Below, piece after piece: positions 1 through 11,426 of a stretch of DNA of 64,000 bases. A program made the translations under genes and the position numbers. Each line of letters starts with the position of its first letter. Position 1 is the stretch's first letter. The notes beneath the pieces were generated by a model. It saw nothing but the letters and a program-made list of their open reading frames with translations. It had not been told where the DNA came from and searched no databases. The stretch comes from Caprimulgus europaeus. Lineage: Eukaryota > Chordata > Aves > Caprimulgiformes > Caprimulgidae. The stretch lies in contig OU015541.1 in NCBI GenBank assembly GCA_907165065.1, positions 4,588,001 through 4,652,000 on the forward strand, written 5' to 3'.

Positions 1-591
1 AGAACCTGAAAGACTACTCACTGTGAACACACATTCCAGATGTAGAAGACCAAAGTGAAATCTCTGCTAGGCACATGACAAAATAAACTTTGACATCTGC
101 TGCCCATATCCCTGGTCAGTACCCCACACAGTAGATGGAATCTTTCCTCTGTCCTCCGTCACCCTTGTCTTCCTCACCCCATAGCAGAACAGAGTGTTCA
201 AACCCAGTACAAAAGCTCAGGTTTCTCTGTAAAAACACTTCTGTCATTCCATCTGCTGTGACAGATGCACCATCATCCTGGCAGTTTGTGAAATATGGCA
301 GATACAAACAAGGCCAGAAAGACACCAATGTGAACTATGTAACCTTCCACTGTGCCAGAACAGAGTGGTGTGTCCTCCAAGTCTCAACAAGTTGCACCTC
401 AGATTCAATCTCTCTAGCCTCTTAGGCAACACATTTTCAGTGTTGAAACAGAACACATTTAAAGAACATGCTGAAGATTACATGACAACAGCTGAGGATA
501 CAAAGACAGGCACCAAATTTTACAGTTACCCACATGCTGTTTTAATGCCACCCATTAACATGCCAACATTTTACTACACACTGAACTAAGA

Positions 592-1008
592 TCAGCAACA
601 GTGACCAAAATCTAGTGTTGGTGGATATATTGCATCAGCATATTTCCATTTCATTGATCTCAACTGCATTACATGTCTAGCAGGTACAGGAGTTTGTAGT
701 GACCTGTGCACGCTTGAGTGTAAGAGTGTTGGGAAGAACACTCCCAGCAGCTCCCCCTGCAACCCCACCACTGGGAATACCTTTCTCTGCACTATGGTTC
801 TGTTTGGAGGCACTAGCAGCCAAAAAACTGCCCTCTCCACTTCATTGCACACATGAAGTTCGTTAGCTCCTTTTGTGGCTAGATTTTTGATATACAGAAG
901 CTTAGCCTTAAACACAGATCTACTGCATTTGAGTGAAGGAGCTTGTTTAAGCTTAGCCTTAAACACAGATCTGCTGCATTTGAGTGAAGGACATTTTGTG
1001 TGCAACAT
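592..1008 (-). CDS. Doubtful ORF with internal in-frame duplication
   Basis: The frame runs 138 codons from the ATG that ends at 1008 and is the longest ATG-started frame in the window. Near the N-terminus it repeats the segment SLKCSRSVFKAKL twice, because the underlying 51-bp tandem repeat is a multiple of three. No transmembrane segment, zinc-binding pattern or known domain is visible. The frame opposite also stays open for 83 codons across the repeat, which weakens the case for coding. There is no obvious promoter upstream on the minus strand (to the right of 1008). I do not recognise the protein and consider chance the most likely explanation. It is listed because its length and repeat are unusual here. 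Confidence 0.1.
   Translation of the reverse strand: MLHTKCPSLKCSRSVFKAKLKQAPSLKCSRSVFKAKLLYIKNLATKGANELHVCNEVERAVFWLLVPPNRTIVQRKVFPVVGLQGELLGVFFPTLLHSSVHRSLQTPVPARHVMQLRSMKWKYADAIYPPTLDFGHCC
898..991. repeat. 51-bp tandem duplication, two copies
   Basis: The unit begins AAGCTTAGCCTTAAACACAG. Copy 1 starts at 898 and copy 2 at 949, a period of 51. The second copy runs 43 bases before diverging, with one A/G difference, so the duplication is probably recent. Each copy carries a HindIII-type AAGCTT and a BglII-type AGATCT hexamer. Confidence 0.93.
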
Positions 1009-2013
1009 GATGTGTTTTAGATGCACTGTTCAAAAAATGGCACTTAACTGGGGTATACAGGAGGCTTATTTCAGCTCAAGTTGTCTTCTGATTGTGCTCC
1101 ACTTCCACAGTCCATACATAATTTAAAAACAATATATTTTCAATTATTTTGAGCTCCCTAAACAAGAGAATTTTAATGGATGTTAAATATAACCAGGTAA
1201 TCATTAAAATGTTGCTTGCGTTGCATTTTTTTGCAGTTCAAAAGCAATGTTAAGATTTCTTAGTAGTAAATGAGACCTCTAGGGAGGAATGGTTAGAAAG
1301 AGGTTTAATCAGATTTTCCAGAAGGAAGAAGAGGAAAAAATCCAGCAAAACAGCCTTCAAATTTCCTACTCTTTTTGAATGAAAGCCAAGTCCACTAACC
1401 CATCCATATTAAAGTTACTCCAGCAGCAGCATGTTCCTAATTTCATTAGAAAGCACTGTCCAGGTGAAGGTAGCTGCATGACCAAAAGTGTTGGGGCTGC
1501 ATTGTCCTATATGTTCACATTTGTAGTTTGACATGACCTCATTATTACTAAATTAAATCCACCTTGTAGGATGTTTTGAAATGCCTGCAGAAGTTACTGA
1601 ACTGAGAACTCAGTAAATCATATCTCAGAACACCTTAGTAAGAAGTCAAAAGAAATTAGTTTTAACTTCCTTAACTAACAGTTTGGTTTTCAGACTGCTG
1701 GTAGGTTACAAACATTGTATGTGCAAAAATAGATCATCTATCAAAGATGGACAGACATTGAGTCTCAGTTTTCTTGTACGTATAACTGATTTCTCATTAA
1801 AATTCCATGTTCACATTTAACATTTCCTGGAAGTTGATTATTTTTTACTATAGGAAAAGAAATTGTACATTATGCATTCAGATCACCTGCTGCTCCAATT
1901 CTGAACCACCAAGTTTTCTCTTCACAGCTCCCTTTTACATTTCTTGGGGTAGTATTTTCAAAAGCACTGAAGCAGTGAAAATTCCTTGGTTGTTTAAGTA
2001 CTTTTTAAAATAC

Positions 2014-2029
2014 TTTTTTTTTTTTTTTT
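2014..2029. repeat. Poly(T) run, 16 bases
   Basis: An uninterrupted run of 16 T. It is a mononucleotide microsatellite and probably length-variable. No retroposed sequence can be recognised on its minus-strand upstream side, so I do not call it a poly(A) tail. Confidence 0.9.
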
Positions 2030-5000
2030 CATTCAAATGGGATTGATGCACTATGAAAAGCTTGAGATAAGCTCTCAGTTTTCACAGCACACTGAGGCTG
2101 GTAGATCTCCAGTCTTGTGAGAGAGTCTTATTTGCTCATAGGAGCCCCCTGAGACTACAGAGCGTTATTTAAATAGATGCAACACATCCAAGGATTTTTC
2201 TAGTTTTGGAGCCTATGCAAGTTTTCTTATCTCTGCTATATGCATGGGTATATCAAAAGCCAGATATGTTAAATAGAATGTCTTCAAAAGTGTGACTCTG
2301 AGAATCCTTTACCTCTTGGCATTATTAGACACACAAAAATGTACAGCTATTTTCTTAACCACAGTAAGAATGGTGAACTCCAGGTCTTTGTTGTTGAACA
2401 ACTTGATATAGTCAGCCAATACTTGAAAGCAAAATATACTTTTAAAAAAATAAAAGAAATAAAAATTATATTAATACCTGCCAAAACATCATCTTGTTGT
2501 CTCAGCACATTTCAGAAGATAGCTTTTACCTTGTTTCTTCAGAAATCCTCAGGGAAGAATTAGCAAAACGTATCTTGAGGCATATAGTTACATGGTGCAT
2601 AAATTGCATTTTATGAATTCCAGGTTAAGCTGAACACAGGGGGAACAAGAAGTGGCTCCACAATTCTAGAGGTGTTTCTAAAAATCTTACAGTCTTCATG
2701 CAAGGACCGTGCTTCTGCAGGGAGCAAATTTTGTTTCATTTTCTTCCACTGAACTTTGGAAGAAAACAACCTAACAGCATCTCGATTTTAAAAAGTTATT
2801 CAAACTGCAATTGTCTGTGCCATCCAATACTATTGTAAAGTCACGGGGCTTTGCATCCATCCTGTGCTTCCTTGACATTTAAAATCAAGCATATTGGCCA
2901 AATTTTACAGACTGTATTAAAATAAACTATCAAGACAAGACCAGAAATATTAAACGAAAGCAGATAAATCAGGAATGCCCTTTTGGCACAGAACTCTCCA
3001 TTTCTGCCACCAGAAAGAGAAGGAAGAAAACATGAGCTCTATGAGAGACAGAGATGACTGTCAGGTTAGTCAGAAGATGAAATAAGCATTTGCTCTCAAA
3101 ATAAATTAAACTGTCTAGAGTTTCTCCTAATTTGTTTCTTGTACATTGAAAAAATTAGATCTGAGAGGCATTCAAAACAAGCAGCTAGATAAAAAAAATA
3201 TTAATTTTGGTGTGTAAATAGCTTGAGGATAAACAGTGATAATCGCCAGAGTCAGCAGGATTTTTTATTTACTGAAGAAAACATATAGTTGTATAAAGTC
3301 TATTCATACTAAATTAATTTACTCTTGATGAAACGCATATGGACTCGACTTAGCACAAGAGCTAATCAACCAGAAGTGGTAGAATTTAAGCTACCACTGG
3401 AACTCTGATACCTTTTGCAGTGTTTGCCATTTTACAGGTGTACTTCCAGGTAAACTCTGTAAGAGGACTCAGTGTGCCATCTTCTCTGTGATTAAATTCT
3501 TTCTAGAAAGTCTGACAAATTTGAAGGGAGGAGTAAAAATTTTATTTGGTCCAATCCAAAAATTGTGCAGACATCTTCACATCATTTTAATGTATAAGCA
3601 GTATATTAGCACTAATTATCACCACAGAAGTTGACAGCCAAATTCTCTGCTGCCGTAAGCAGTGGCATTGGCTTCTGAACTACACTATTTTTGCTGCTGT
3701 CCAAGCAGGGATGATAAAACAAAGAACCAAAAACCAGATAAAAAAATATATCCAAGCCTAGGTTATTTAATCATTTTAGTTTTGCTTATCATATCCTCAA
3801 AAGATATTGATGAACTCCATAAATAACAGTCAGGAAGTCACTTTCTTTTCCAATTATTTCCAGACAGAAAGTTTTCCAGATAAAGAAATCTTAATGTAAA
3901 TATACTTTTCTATATCCATGTACTGTTTCAAACAGTAAGAATTCTCTCTCCTATGGAAAGTTGATGCCACCATTTCACCGAAGACATTCATCTGCTAGTA
4001 TGATAGTCAAACTTGTCCAAGCATGTTGTAATACATCAAAACAAAACTGGGAGTTAAAGTTCATCACATTTTTAAGATTCCTCTTCAATGCTTTCCTCTG
4101 TCAAACACAGGGATCATAGCAGACATTTAGTCCCCTACATTAGCTGTTGCCTTCCTCTCTTGAAATTGCATTGATAAATTTAGTGAGTATGAAATGTTCT
4201 GGTACATATTCCAAGCAGTAACACTTGGCATTGGGATTTGCTGATGCGAAATCAGCTTTACTACACACATGCAGTTTTAAGACTGGACCTTATGAAATTA
4301 GCTGGAGACATGCTCTGCAGTTTCGTGCTGCTTGATTTATTTATTCTTTAAAAAGCTTAACATACAGTTCTGAAAAGTAGTAGTCAGCATGGCAACTTCT
4401 TACTCAACAGATCTCTTCTCTGTGTGCATTCAATCAGTTCTGCTGATTAACTTGCCAAAACCAAGTTTTGCTGGTCTAGTGTTCCAAGTCCCAAGAGCAA
4501 GCCTGCAACAAGCCAAGCTAAGGCTAGACCCGAGTCACACTGCAGACAAGGGAAATCTCCATTCAGTGAAAGGATGGAGAAAAAGATTAGGAGGTCAGGA
4601 TAGAAAAAAGCATATTTGGAGAAGAGCCGTGGTAGAATGATGAATCGGGACCTGGTTAAAACCCAGAGTGAAGACATTAGAAAGAGAATAACATAATGTA
4701 TAATTATGTTATTATACATAATAATGAATAATGAAAAAATTGAGGGTTGCTTCCCTATCTATAAGCACCATTTATTTTCCATCTAACCTCAATGAGCAGA
4801 AAGCGTTATCCTACACCGGCAGTATAATTTGTTCCACTAAGACACAGAAGATTTGCTCCATGAGTACCAAGGATTATGCTCCTAAATTACCTGATTTAAT
4901 TTTTATTTTAACAAAAAAATCAGGCATCTCAGTGGAAATAAAGCAGTGAATGTAAGTGTCCTGAATGTCTTGAGAAAAGTTTTTCAGGCTGAAAGCATGA

Positions 5001-6632
5001 TCTGAAAGGATCTGTACAGTTACAACTGGTGAAACACTACAGTATTAGTATTATCATGGAACTCCCATGCTGGATTTAATACAATTTAGGAATGTTTAAT
5101 CCATATTTATGAATAATACAACTGCTAGATATCTCTCATTAATAGAAAATGTTGACATTTTTCTAGGAGTTGCTAGTAGAAGACATTATGTCTTGTATTT
5201 TTTGTGCTATATTATGCTGTGATTTATGATGTTTTGTGCAACTGAAACTTAAAATCTGAGACATCCAAAGTGAGAAAGAGTCACATGACTTGGTCTTCAA
5301 AGCTTATGTTCCAAAAGCAAGCTGGCCAACAATAGATTTCACAAAGAAGCCATGAGCCAAATACTAGTTCTAAAACACTTGGCAAAAGCTTGTAATTGCA
5401 GAGTATTAATTTTTGTAATCCATTTTCTCAGAATTGATAAAAAAACAGATAAAGAACAATTAACCTAAAATACTTCATATTGAGTCTCTGCTTAAAGAAA
5501 ACAATTCAAAACTCATTTTGAGAAACATGGAAGTGTTGCTCAAGGTTTACCTAGTATGTCAAACTTATTTGATATTTAACAATTCAAAGCAAACCAAACA
5601 GTGCAAACAAGCTTCCTTTAGAACTGGAGATGAAAAGTAGATAGAATCTTATTGATTCTATGAAACTACAATTTTAGTACAAAGTTCAACTGTAAACTTC
5701 AACCAGAATGATTGCAATGGGGAAAAAAGTTATTTAAAACACACATGTAGTTATTTTTTGAGGTGATAGGGGAATGACAAGGAGGGGGGAACACAAGTGG
5801 TAAATTCCGGCTTTATTTAAAAGGAAAAAATGAGGGGGGGGGACCTTAAAACATGAGAAAATGCCTTTTCCATAAGAGCCTTTTCTTCTGTTTACTTGAC
5901 ACATCTAGACAAAATTTGCTTGGATGAGTTCTGTAAGACAAGCAACTTTCCAAATATTTAGCAGCTGACTTTGAACTGCTTCCTCCAAACTACTTAAACA
6001 GTTTTGCTTCTTGAAAACAAGGAAGCAAACGCTAAGGATTTGCTAAAATTGTAAGTTCCTGGGGGAGAACGGCAAGCAAAGAGGGAGGTTAGTCTACAAT
6101 GCTCTGATTCCAGCAAGATTTTAAATTCCACTGCTGTCAGCTTTACATCAAGTAGCCAGAAAACAAAACCAACTACAAGGTCTACCAAAGATGTCAGTGC
6201 CCAAAGTTATAGCAGTGAATAAGTACGACCTATAAATTGCTCTGCTGAACACAAGAGTGACAAGTAATTTAGTGTTATGAATCAGTAAGTACTTTCCACA
6301 TAGAAATGATTATTTTTAATGAAATTTCCTCAGCTGGTTATGTAGATATCAGACTACAGGACTACCTGAACAGGGTAGACACATAAGCAGACAATTTGAT
6401 CATCATCACAGCACTTTCAAACCCTTTTTTCTTGGTACAGATTACACAGACACAGAACTGCTCTCTCACGCACAAGCAATTTCAGACAGAAACACTGCAG
6501 AATGCATACAGAAAACCCACTCACCCACAGATTATTTCAGATTCAAGCTGTGTATTCCAAACATTGATTCATTCTATTTTTAAATTTCAGAGCAATATGT
6601 TGTTTATTTAAAAAGAGAAAAGTCAATGTATG

Positions 6633-6648
6633 TGTATCTATAGATACA
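6633..6648. repeat. Perfect 16-bp palindrome in TATG-rich stretch
   Basis: TGTATCTA at 6633-6640 is followed directly by its reverse complement TAGATACA. It is flanked by TATG/TACA-rich sequence up to about 6664. The likely origin is a degenerate TATG/TA microsatellite that can fold into a cruciform. Confidence 0.8.
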
Positions 6649-8504
6649 TGTATATGTATGTACATTCTGTTTTAAAAATCATGCTCAGAGAAACAAATTG
6701 AAACACTAAATCAAATAGAACAATTTAAGCATTACAAAATTTCTCCTCTGCTTAGAAGTGACATAAGTGGGAGTCACTGGATACACGTGCACTTGAGTAA
6801 TTTCTCAGATACTCACTCTAGGCTCAGTGTCTGACAAAAATCTCACAGCCCTCCCTATTAGACATTCCTTAAGTTGAGATAAATATCCATGACAAGAGAG
6901 GTCACCAAAACTCAAATAACTAGGACTGGAATAGTCCCTGTGGACACAGGTCATTGTTTCACAGAGTTCATGGCCCACACTTCCCAATAGATGGCTAGCA
7001 AATCTTGCATTTCCAGAGTTTGTTTTACTGCATATTTAGATGGCAAATATTTTTCCAATTCATACTACCCTCTTTATGGGTCTGTACACAGCAGAACACA
7101 ATAGTTTTCAACTCCCAACTGTGTATCAAAAATTACTGATAAATAAGAACATGTATTGAATATTACACCTGTGAAAATGCATGTTATTAAACTATGAGTT
7201 GTAGTATCAGAAAAAGGCAGTTTATGCATAAGCTGGAGAAGATTCTAGCAGGTGTTCCTGTATACATTTGCCGATAAAACAGGAGGAAAATTACTGATCC
7301 ATTACCAAGTCTCCCAGTCTCTCTATATAGTTAGAATAATGTAGAAAATATTTGAAAATAATAGATAATATTTATCCCCCAGAATCCTCCTGCATTTGGT
7401 CCATTGATATGAAAACTCATTTCTGTTTAGGTGCTCGGCTCATTCCTTCCTCAGGGCTCTGAAGGAATATTTTCTATAAGCAGATCTAAGAGTTCTTCAT
7501 GCCACAGTATCTCTTAGAAGTTTCCATCTGCTCTAAAAGAGCATAAGAGGGGTTTTTTTTAACCAATATTTACGCACAGTAATTTTAGTTCAATTGGTAA
7601 AACTCTGCCAAAGAACATACGTGACACAGACAAAAGAGATCAGTCAGGAAATGCTGGAGTTACTGCCTAGGTCATTTGCAATTTTTACTGAAAAAGATGA
7701 AAAAAATAAGAGATCATTGTGGTTTAGTTATTCAAGTCTTGCAGTTTTGCTGCCACAATTCATTTCCTTAATTATACTGAGAATCATTTGCCCTGAGTGT
7801 TAGCAGATTTTTATCCTTTTTTTTTTTTCCAAATGGTAATATATGTAAAAAGCCTTTGGGGCTTAATAAATTATGTAGCATATGTTTTCCTTCACTAGGA
7901 CTGAAGATAACTTGTGGAAATTTCATAAATATAGGAAATCATTATTATAAGGACCAGGGAAGTCAGGTTAGCAGAGTGCCTGCTCTACTGGCTTTTTTTA
8001 AAATTATTTTTCATCCTTGTTAAATATACCAATACCACAAAACAAAAATGTTACAGGAAATCCAGTATGGCTATTAGATCACACTGGAGAGAAAAGTACA
8101 CATCTGTAATAGCACACCAATATATTAACATATTTTCAAGGTTCATGCTGGACTTCCTGCAAATCAGAGCTGGACAGTGTGAGACTGACACATATTGCAG
8201 GGGGTAGTGGAGAATACATCTGGGGAAGTAGGCAAAACAGAAACCAGCAACCCCCATTTGTGATTCAGTCCCTTTCACTATGTCTCCAAGAACATTTGAA
8301 GAGAACAGCTCCTTCACAAACTTCTGGAAGTTCTATTTAAAAGGAATGCTTATGGTTCTGCATTTGTATTAAGTTATAAGAGCTAGGGACTTTGAGAGAA
8401 CTACAGAAAAATACAGGAGACAAAATAAAAACTTGTGTCTCAATATCACAAAATTAGTACTTAAATGCTATTGTTACCAGCAGAGATTATACATTTTTCT
8501 AGAT

Positions 8505-8768
8505 TTCAAGGGGAAATGGTTTTAAGCTGAAAGAGGGCAGGTTTATATTAGATATTAGGAAGAAATTCTCTACTGTGAGGGTGGTCAGACACTGGCCCAG
8601 GTTGCCCAAGGAAGTTGTGGCTGCTCCTCCCTGGAAGTGTTCAAGGCCAGGTTGGATGAGGCTTTGAGCAACCTGGTCTAGTGGAAGGTGTCCCTGCTGC
8701 TGGCAGGGGGGTTGGAGCTGGATGAGCTTTAAGGTCCCTTCCAACCCAAACCATTCTATGATTCTATT
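8505..8768 (+). mobile_element. CR1 LINE fragment, 3' end, plus strand
   Basis: This is the 3' end of an avian CR1 non-LTR retrotransposon. The sequence follows the well-known CR1 tail. It opens with GGGAAATGGTTTTAAGCTGA, has the 'agatattaggaagaaattct' block, the 'ggttgcccaaggaagttgtgg' block and the 'ttcaaggccaggttggatg' block, then 'aaggtcccttccaaccca'. It ends in the terminal octamer array ATTCTATG-ATTCTAT (8753-8767) in place of a poly(A) tail. Only about 260 bases are present, so the reverse transcriptase part of ORF2 is missing through the usual 5' truncation, and the copy cannot move by itself. I cannot see a clear target-site duplication. The 130-codon minus-strand frame crossing this region is an artefact of the element. 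Confidence 0.95.
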
Positions 8769-9399
8769 ATTTTCTATCCAAACCAGAAATCCTGGAAATA
8801 CAGCTTTCTGCCTAACCATCAAAACAGAGTTGAATTCAACTGTCTTAAGTTCTTTTTTTGCTCTATAACATCCCAACTTAATTCTTCCCAAGAAGTGGCA
8901 TGTGTCACCTAAAGGAATGCGCAGTCAGGGCAGAGACATCTGCCAGTAAGGACAGTCCCTTCAGCAGCCCAAACTACAACTCCCACACACACCTTTATAC
9001 TATTGTAATACCAGAATGTTACAGGTTTTATGTGAAACTTCAGATTTTGACTTCCAGTGAACTGGCAGATTCCTAAAGTAGTTCTATCCACAGCTAATTA
9101 GGATAATTTGTGGAATTTCTCACATTATCTCATTGAGTAGAAACAGTAAAATACTACTCCTCTCAAGGAGACAGAAAATAGAGACAAATTCAAAACAAAG
9201 AGGCCTGAAGCATTGAGTTTTCAAATCTGATTGTGACAGTATCAGGCAAATGCAGGCATTATGGTGAATGCTACTCCCTGATGCAATTACAGAATGAGAA
9301 AAATTGATGTCTATTGACCACAGACAGAGTTCTGCTAGTGTTCCCTTCCTTCAACGCCAAAGAGGATGACTATATGCAGATCATGTTTACTGTGATGTT

Positions 9400-9431
9400 A
9401 AAAAAAAAAAGAAAGAAAGAAAAGAAAAAAT
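9400..9431. repeat. Poly(A)/(GAAA)n microsatellite
   Basis: A run of 11 A is followed by three GAAA-type units and further A-rich sequence. This is a simple purine repeat and probably length-polymorphic. Confidence 0.85.
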
Positions 9432-11403
9432 AAAGTCATTTCACTGAGATTTTAAAATTGCTAGACTACTAAACTCCTAGACAAAGGCACAGGAACAGAA
9501 AACAATTAGTAAGGACTTCCTTTAATCTGAGATACTTCTGGTTTTATAATTTTAAAATTTGTGGTATTTAAAGACTATAGAAAATAACTAAAATGAATGA
9601 TGAAATACAGTAAAGGTACTGCTATTAAAAAAGCAAGCTATTTCAGGAGTATCAAATTCAGCAAGATTATACTTTCTCCATGAAAAATTCATCATGTAGA
9701 GCTTTAAAATAATACCAATTAGGTCTCAAGTTTTGCAAATAAGGAAGGAAATCATGCAAGAGAGGGAGGAAAAACTGAAACTGAGTGGGTTGGGTTTTTT
9801 TTCCCCAGTTGCTTCTCACTATTGTTCTGAAGACATAAGTGGTCTCAGCATGAGATCGCCTCAGTAACTGGCACCCATTGAAGAGATGCTATATTTCCCT
9901 TCTTGGAACTATTAGAACTATATATTTGTCCTAACTCCACACTTATACAACAGTTAAAACATTAAAGACTTGTAACAGTCACTTTAAATACACAACCTCT
10001 TATTTAAAGAGGCAAGGGACCATGTTTTTCCCTGTAGAAAACAGAATTGATTGGTGTTATGGTAAGCATCAGTCACCTCATTTTTCTTTCTGATCTCCAA
10101 GGTCCTTGATATTGTACTTAACTGAACTTCCAACCTACCCACACTCCCCAAGAGCCACACATTTTAAAGCTTACAAGTATTTGGTTGTGCCTTTAGTGAG
10201 CATGGAAAAAAAAAGCTTAATTTATGTCATGAGGTTCACATTGTCACTTAGTTTCACTTTCTTAATATTCTTAGTCCTGCTCTTGTTCATCTACTGTGCT
10301 AATTATATTATTAACACTCAAAAATAGCTGTGCAAATGAAGGTGCCTACAGGGGCAGAGAAAAGGAAAACTGGCAGGATATCAGCAAAAATATATGAAAT
10401 AACACAGTGCATTCTTACCTACTCCCACAGTAACTGGACACTATTTTCACAAAATTTCCACAAAGTCTGATTTTACAGCTCTGTGAAGTCACTCTCATTT
10501 CCAGAAATCCTCTCTTGTCCCCACTGCCCCATGAGAGCAATGGCCAATGAGCTGGATTATCATAAATTCAGCAATCAAATTTACACAGCTCTGGAGATGC
10601 AAGTAAAATGAGTATTGTATCTTCATTTCCTTTGTGACACTTTATCAACCTCTTCCTCTGCTGATGGTAGAAGTCAATAAAATCCTATTAACACTAAGAT
10701 CTTGTATTAAGTTTGACAGTTTACAAATTGCAGGGGTTTTCATTTCAAATACGAGCAGCTTGAGATACTCTGGAGTTCTACTGTATAAAATTGTTAAAGT
10801 TTGAATAAAGTTGATAAAATAATTTGGCTGTATTTTTTCTTCTTCTTTTAAAGAAGGCAGCAGAAACAAATCAAACAGAAAACCCTATAAGCCTTCCTGA
10901 GAGATTCACATTAGCCTAACCAGGAAGATCAGAAGAATCATAACAGATCTATATTTAGAGCAAAACATTCACCTGATCTCTCTGTGGGCCTAATCCAACT
11001 GCTATTTGAAAATAATCAATCTTTCCTATGGACTCCATGGGCTTTGTATCAGGCTCTACTGCTCTCTATAATCACAAGCAACCACTCTTGCAAAATGAGT
11101 AACACATCCTAAGAGAAAAAGGCTTAAAGGAACTGAACCTTTAAATAGGTAAATAAATAGAGATACCAGCAGCAGGGATGGAGTTGGCACCTGCAGAAAC
11201 AGCAATCAAGGGTATGGCTGACCAGCTGGTAAATGAATTAGGAATTATGCCAGAACAAACTTGGGGACAAATCTAAAGCTATTTCTGCAAGTGGGCAACT
11301 TGCCATAATTTCCACACTTATCCACCCGGTGATTTAAATTTCTGTTAAATATTATTTGAAGAAAACAAACACCAGTCCCAGCTGGTGCTATTCTTCCAGT
11401 ATT

Positions 11404-11426
11404 AACTTTCTTCATTGAAGAAAGTT
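11404..11426. repeat. Perfect 10-bp inverted repeat, 3-base loop
   Basis: AACTTTCTTC (11404-11413) and GAAGAAAGTT (11417-11426) are exact reverse complements separated by ATT. The stem is too short for a microRNA precursor. No T-run terminator or RNA gene surrounds it. Confidence 0.8.

Larger units (their letters stand above)
1..1130. other. Non-coding stretch, unassigned
   Basis: This stretch is somewhat less AT-rich than the DNA to its right. Both strands have frames open for 70 to 144 codons, and they overlap one another, so at most one could be real. None shows a domain, signal peptide or known family motif. The longest is on the minus strand (592-1008 from its first ATG, 138 codons). 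It spans the 51-bp tandem duplication described separately. There is no convincing polyadenylation or splice arrangement around it. It could be part of an untranslated exon or a non-coding RNA, but nothing in the sequence proves that. Confidence 0.5.
1131..8504. other. AT-rich non-coding DNA
   Basis: No gene is supportable here. Frames are short and scattered over all six phases. Visible items are a T16 run at 2014-2029, an imperfect AT inverted repeat at 4693-4722, a G9 run at 5834-5842, a palindrome at 6633-6648 and a T12 run near 7817-7828. The rest shows no repeat or motif that I recognise. Confidence 0.65.

Noticed and set aside
4693-4722. AT-rich imperfect inverted repeat as a possible small RNA
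   Set aside because: The stem is short, almost all A/T and imperfect. It is expected in AT-rich DNA.
8499-8891. 130-codon minus-strand open frame
   Set aside because: It covers the antisense of the CR1 3' end and has no independent protein signal.
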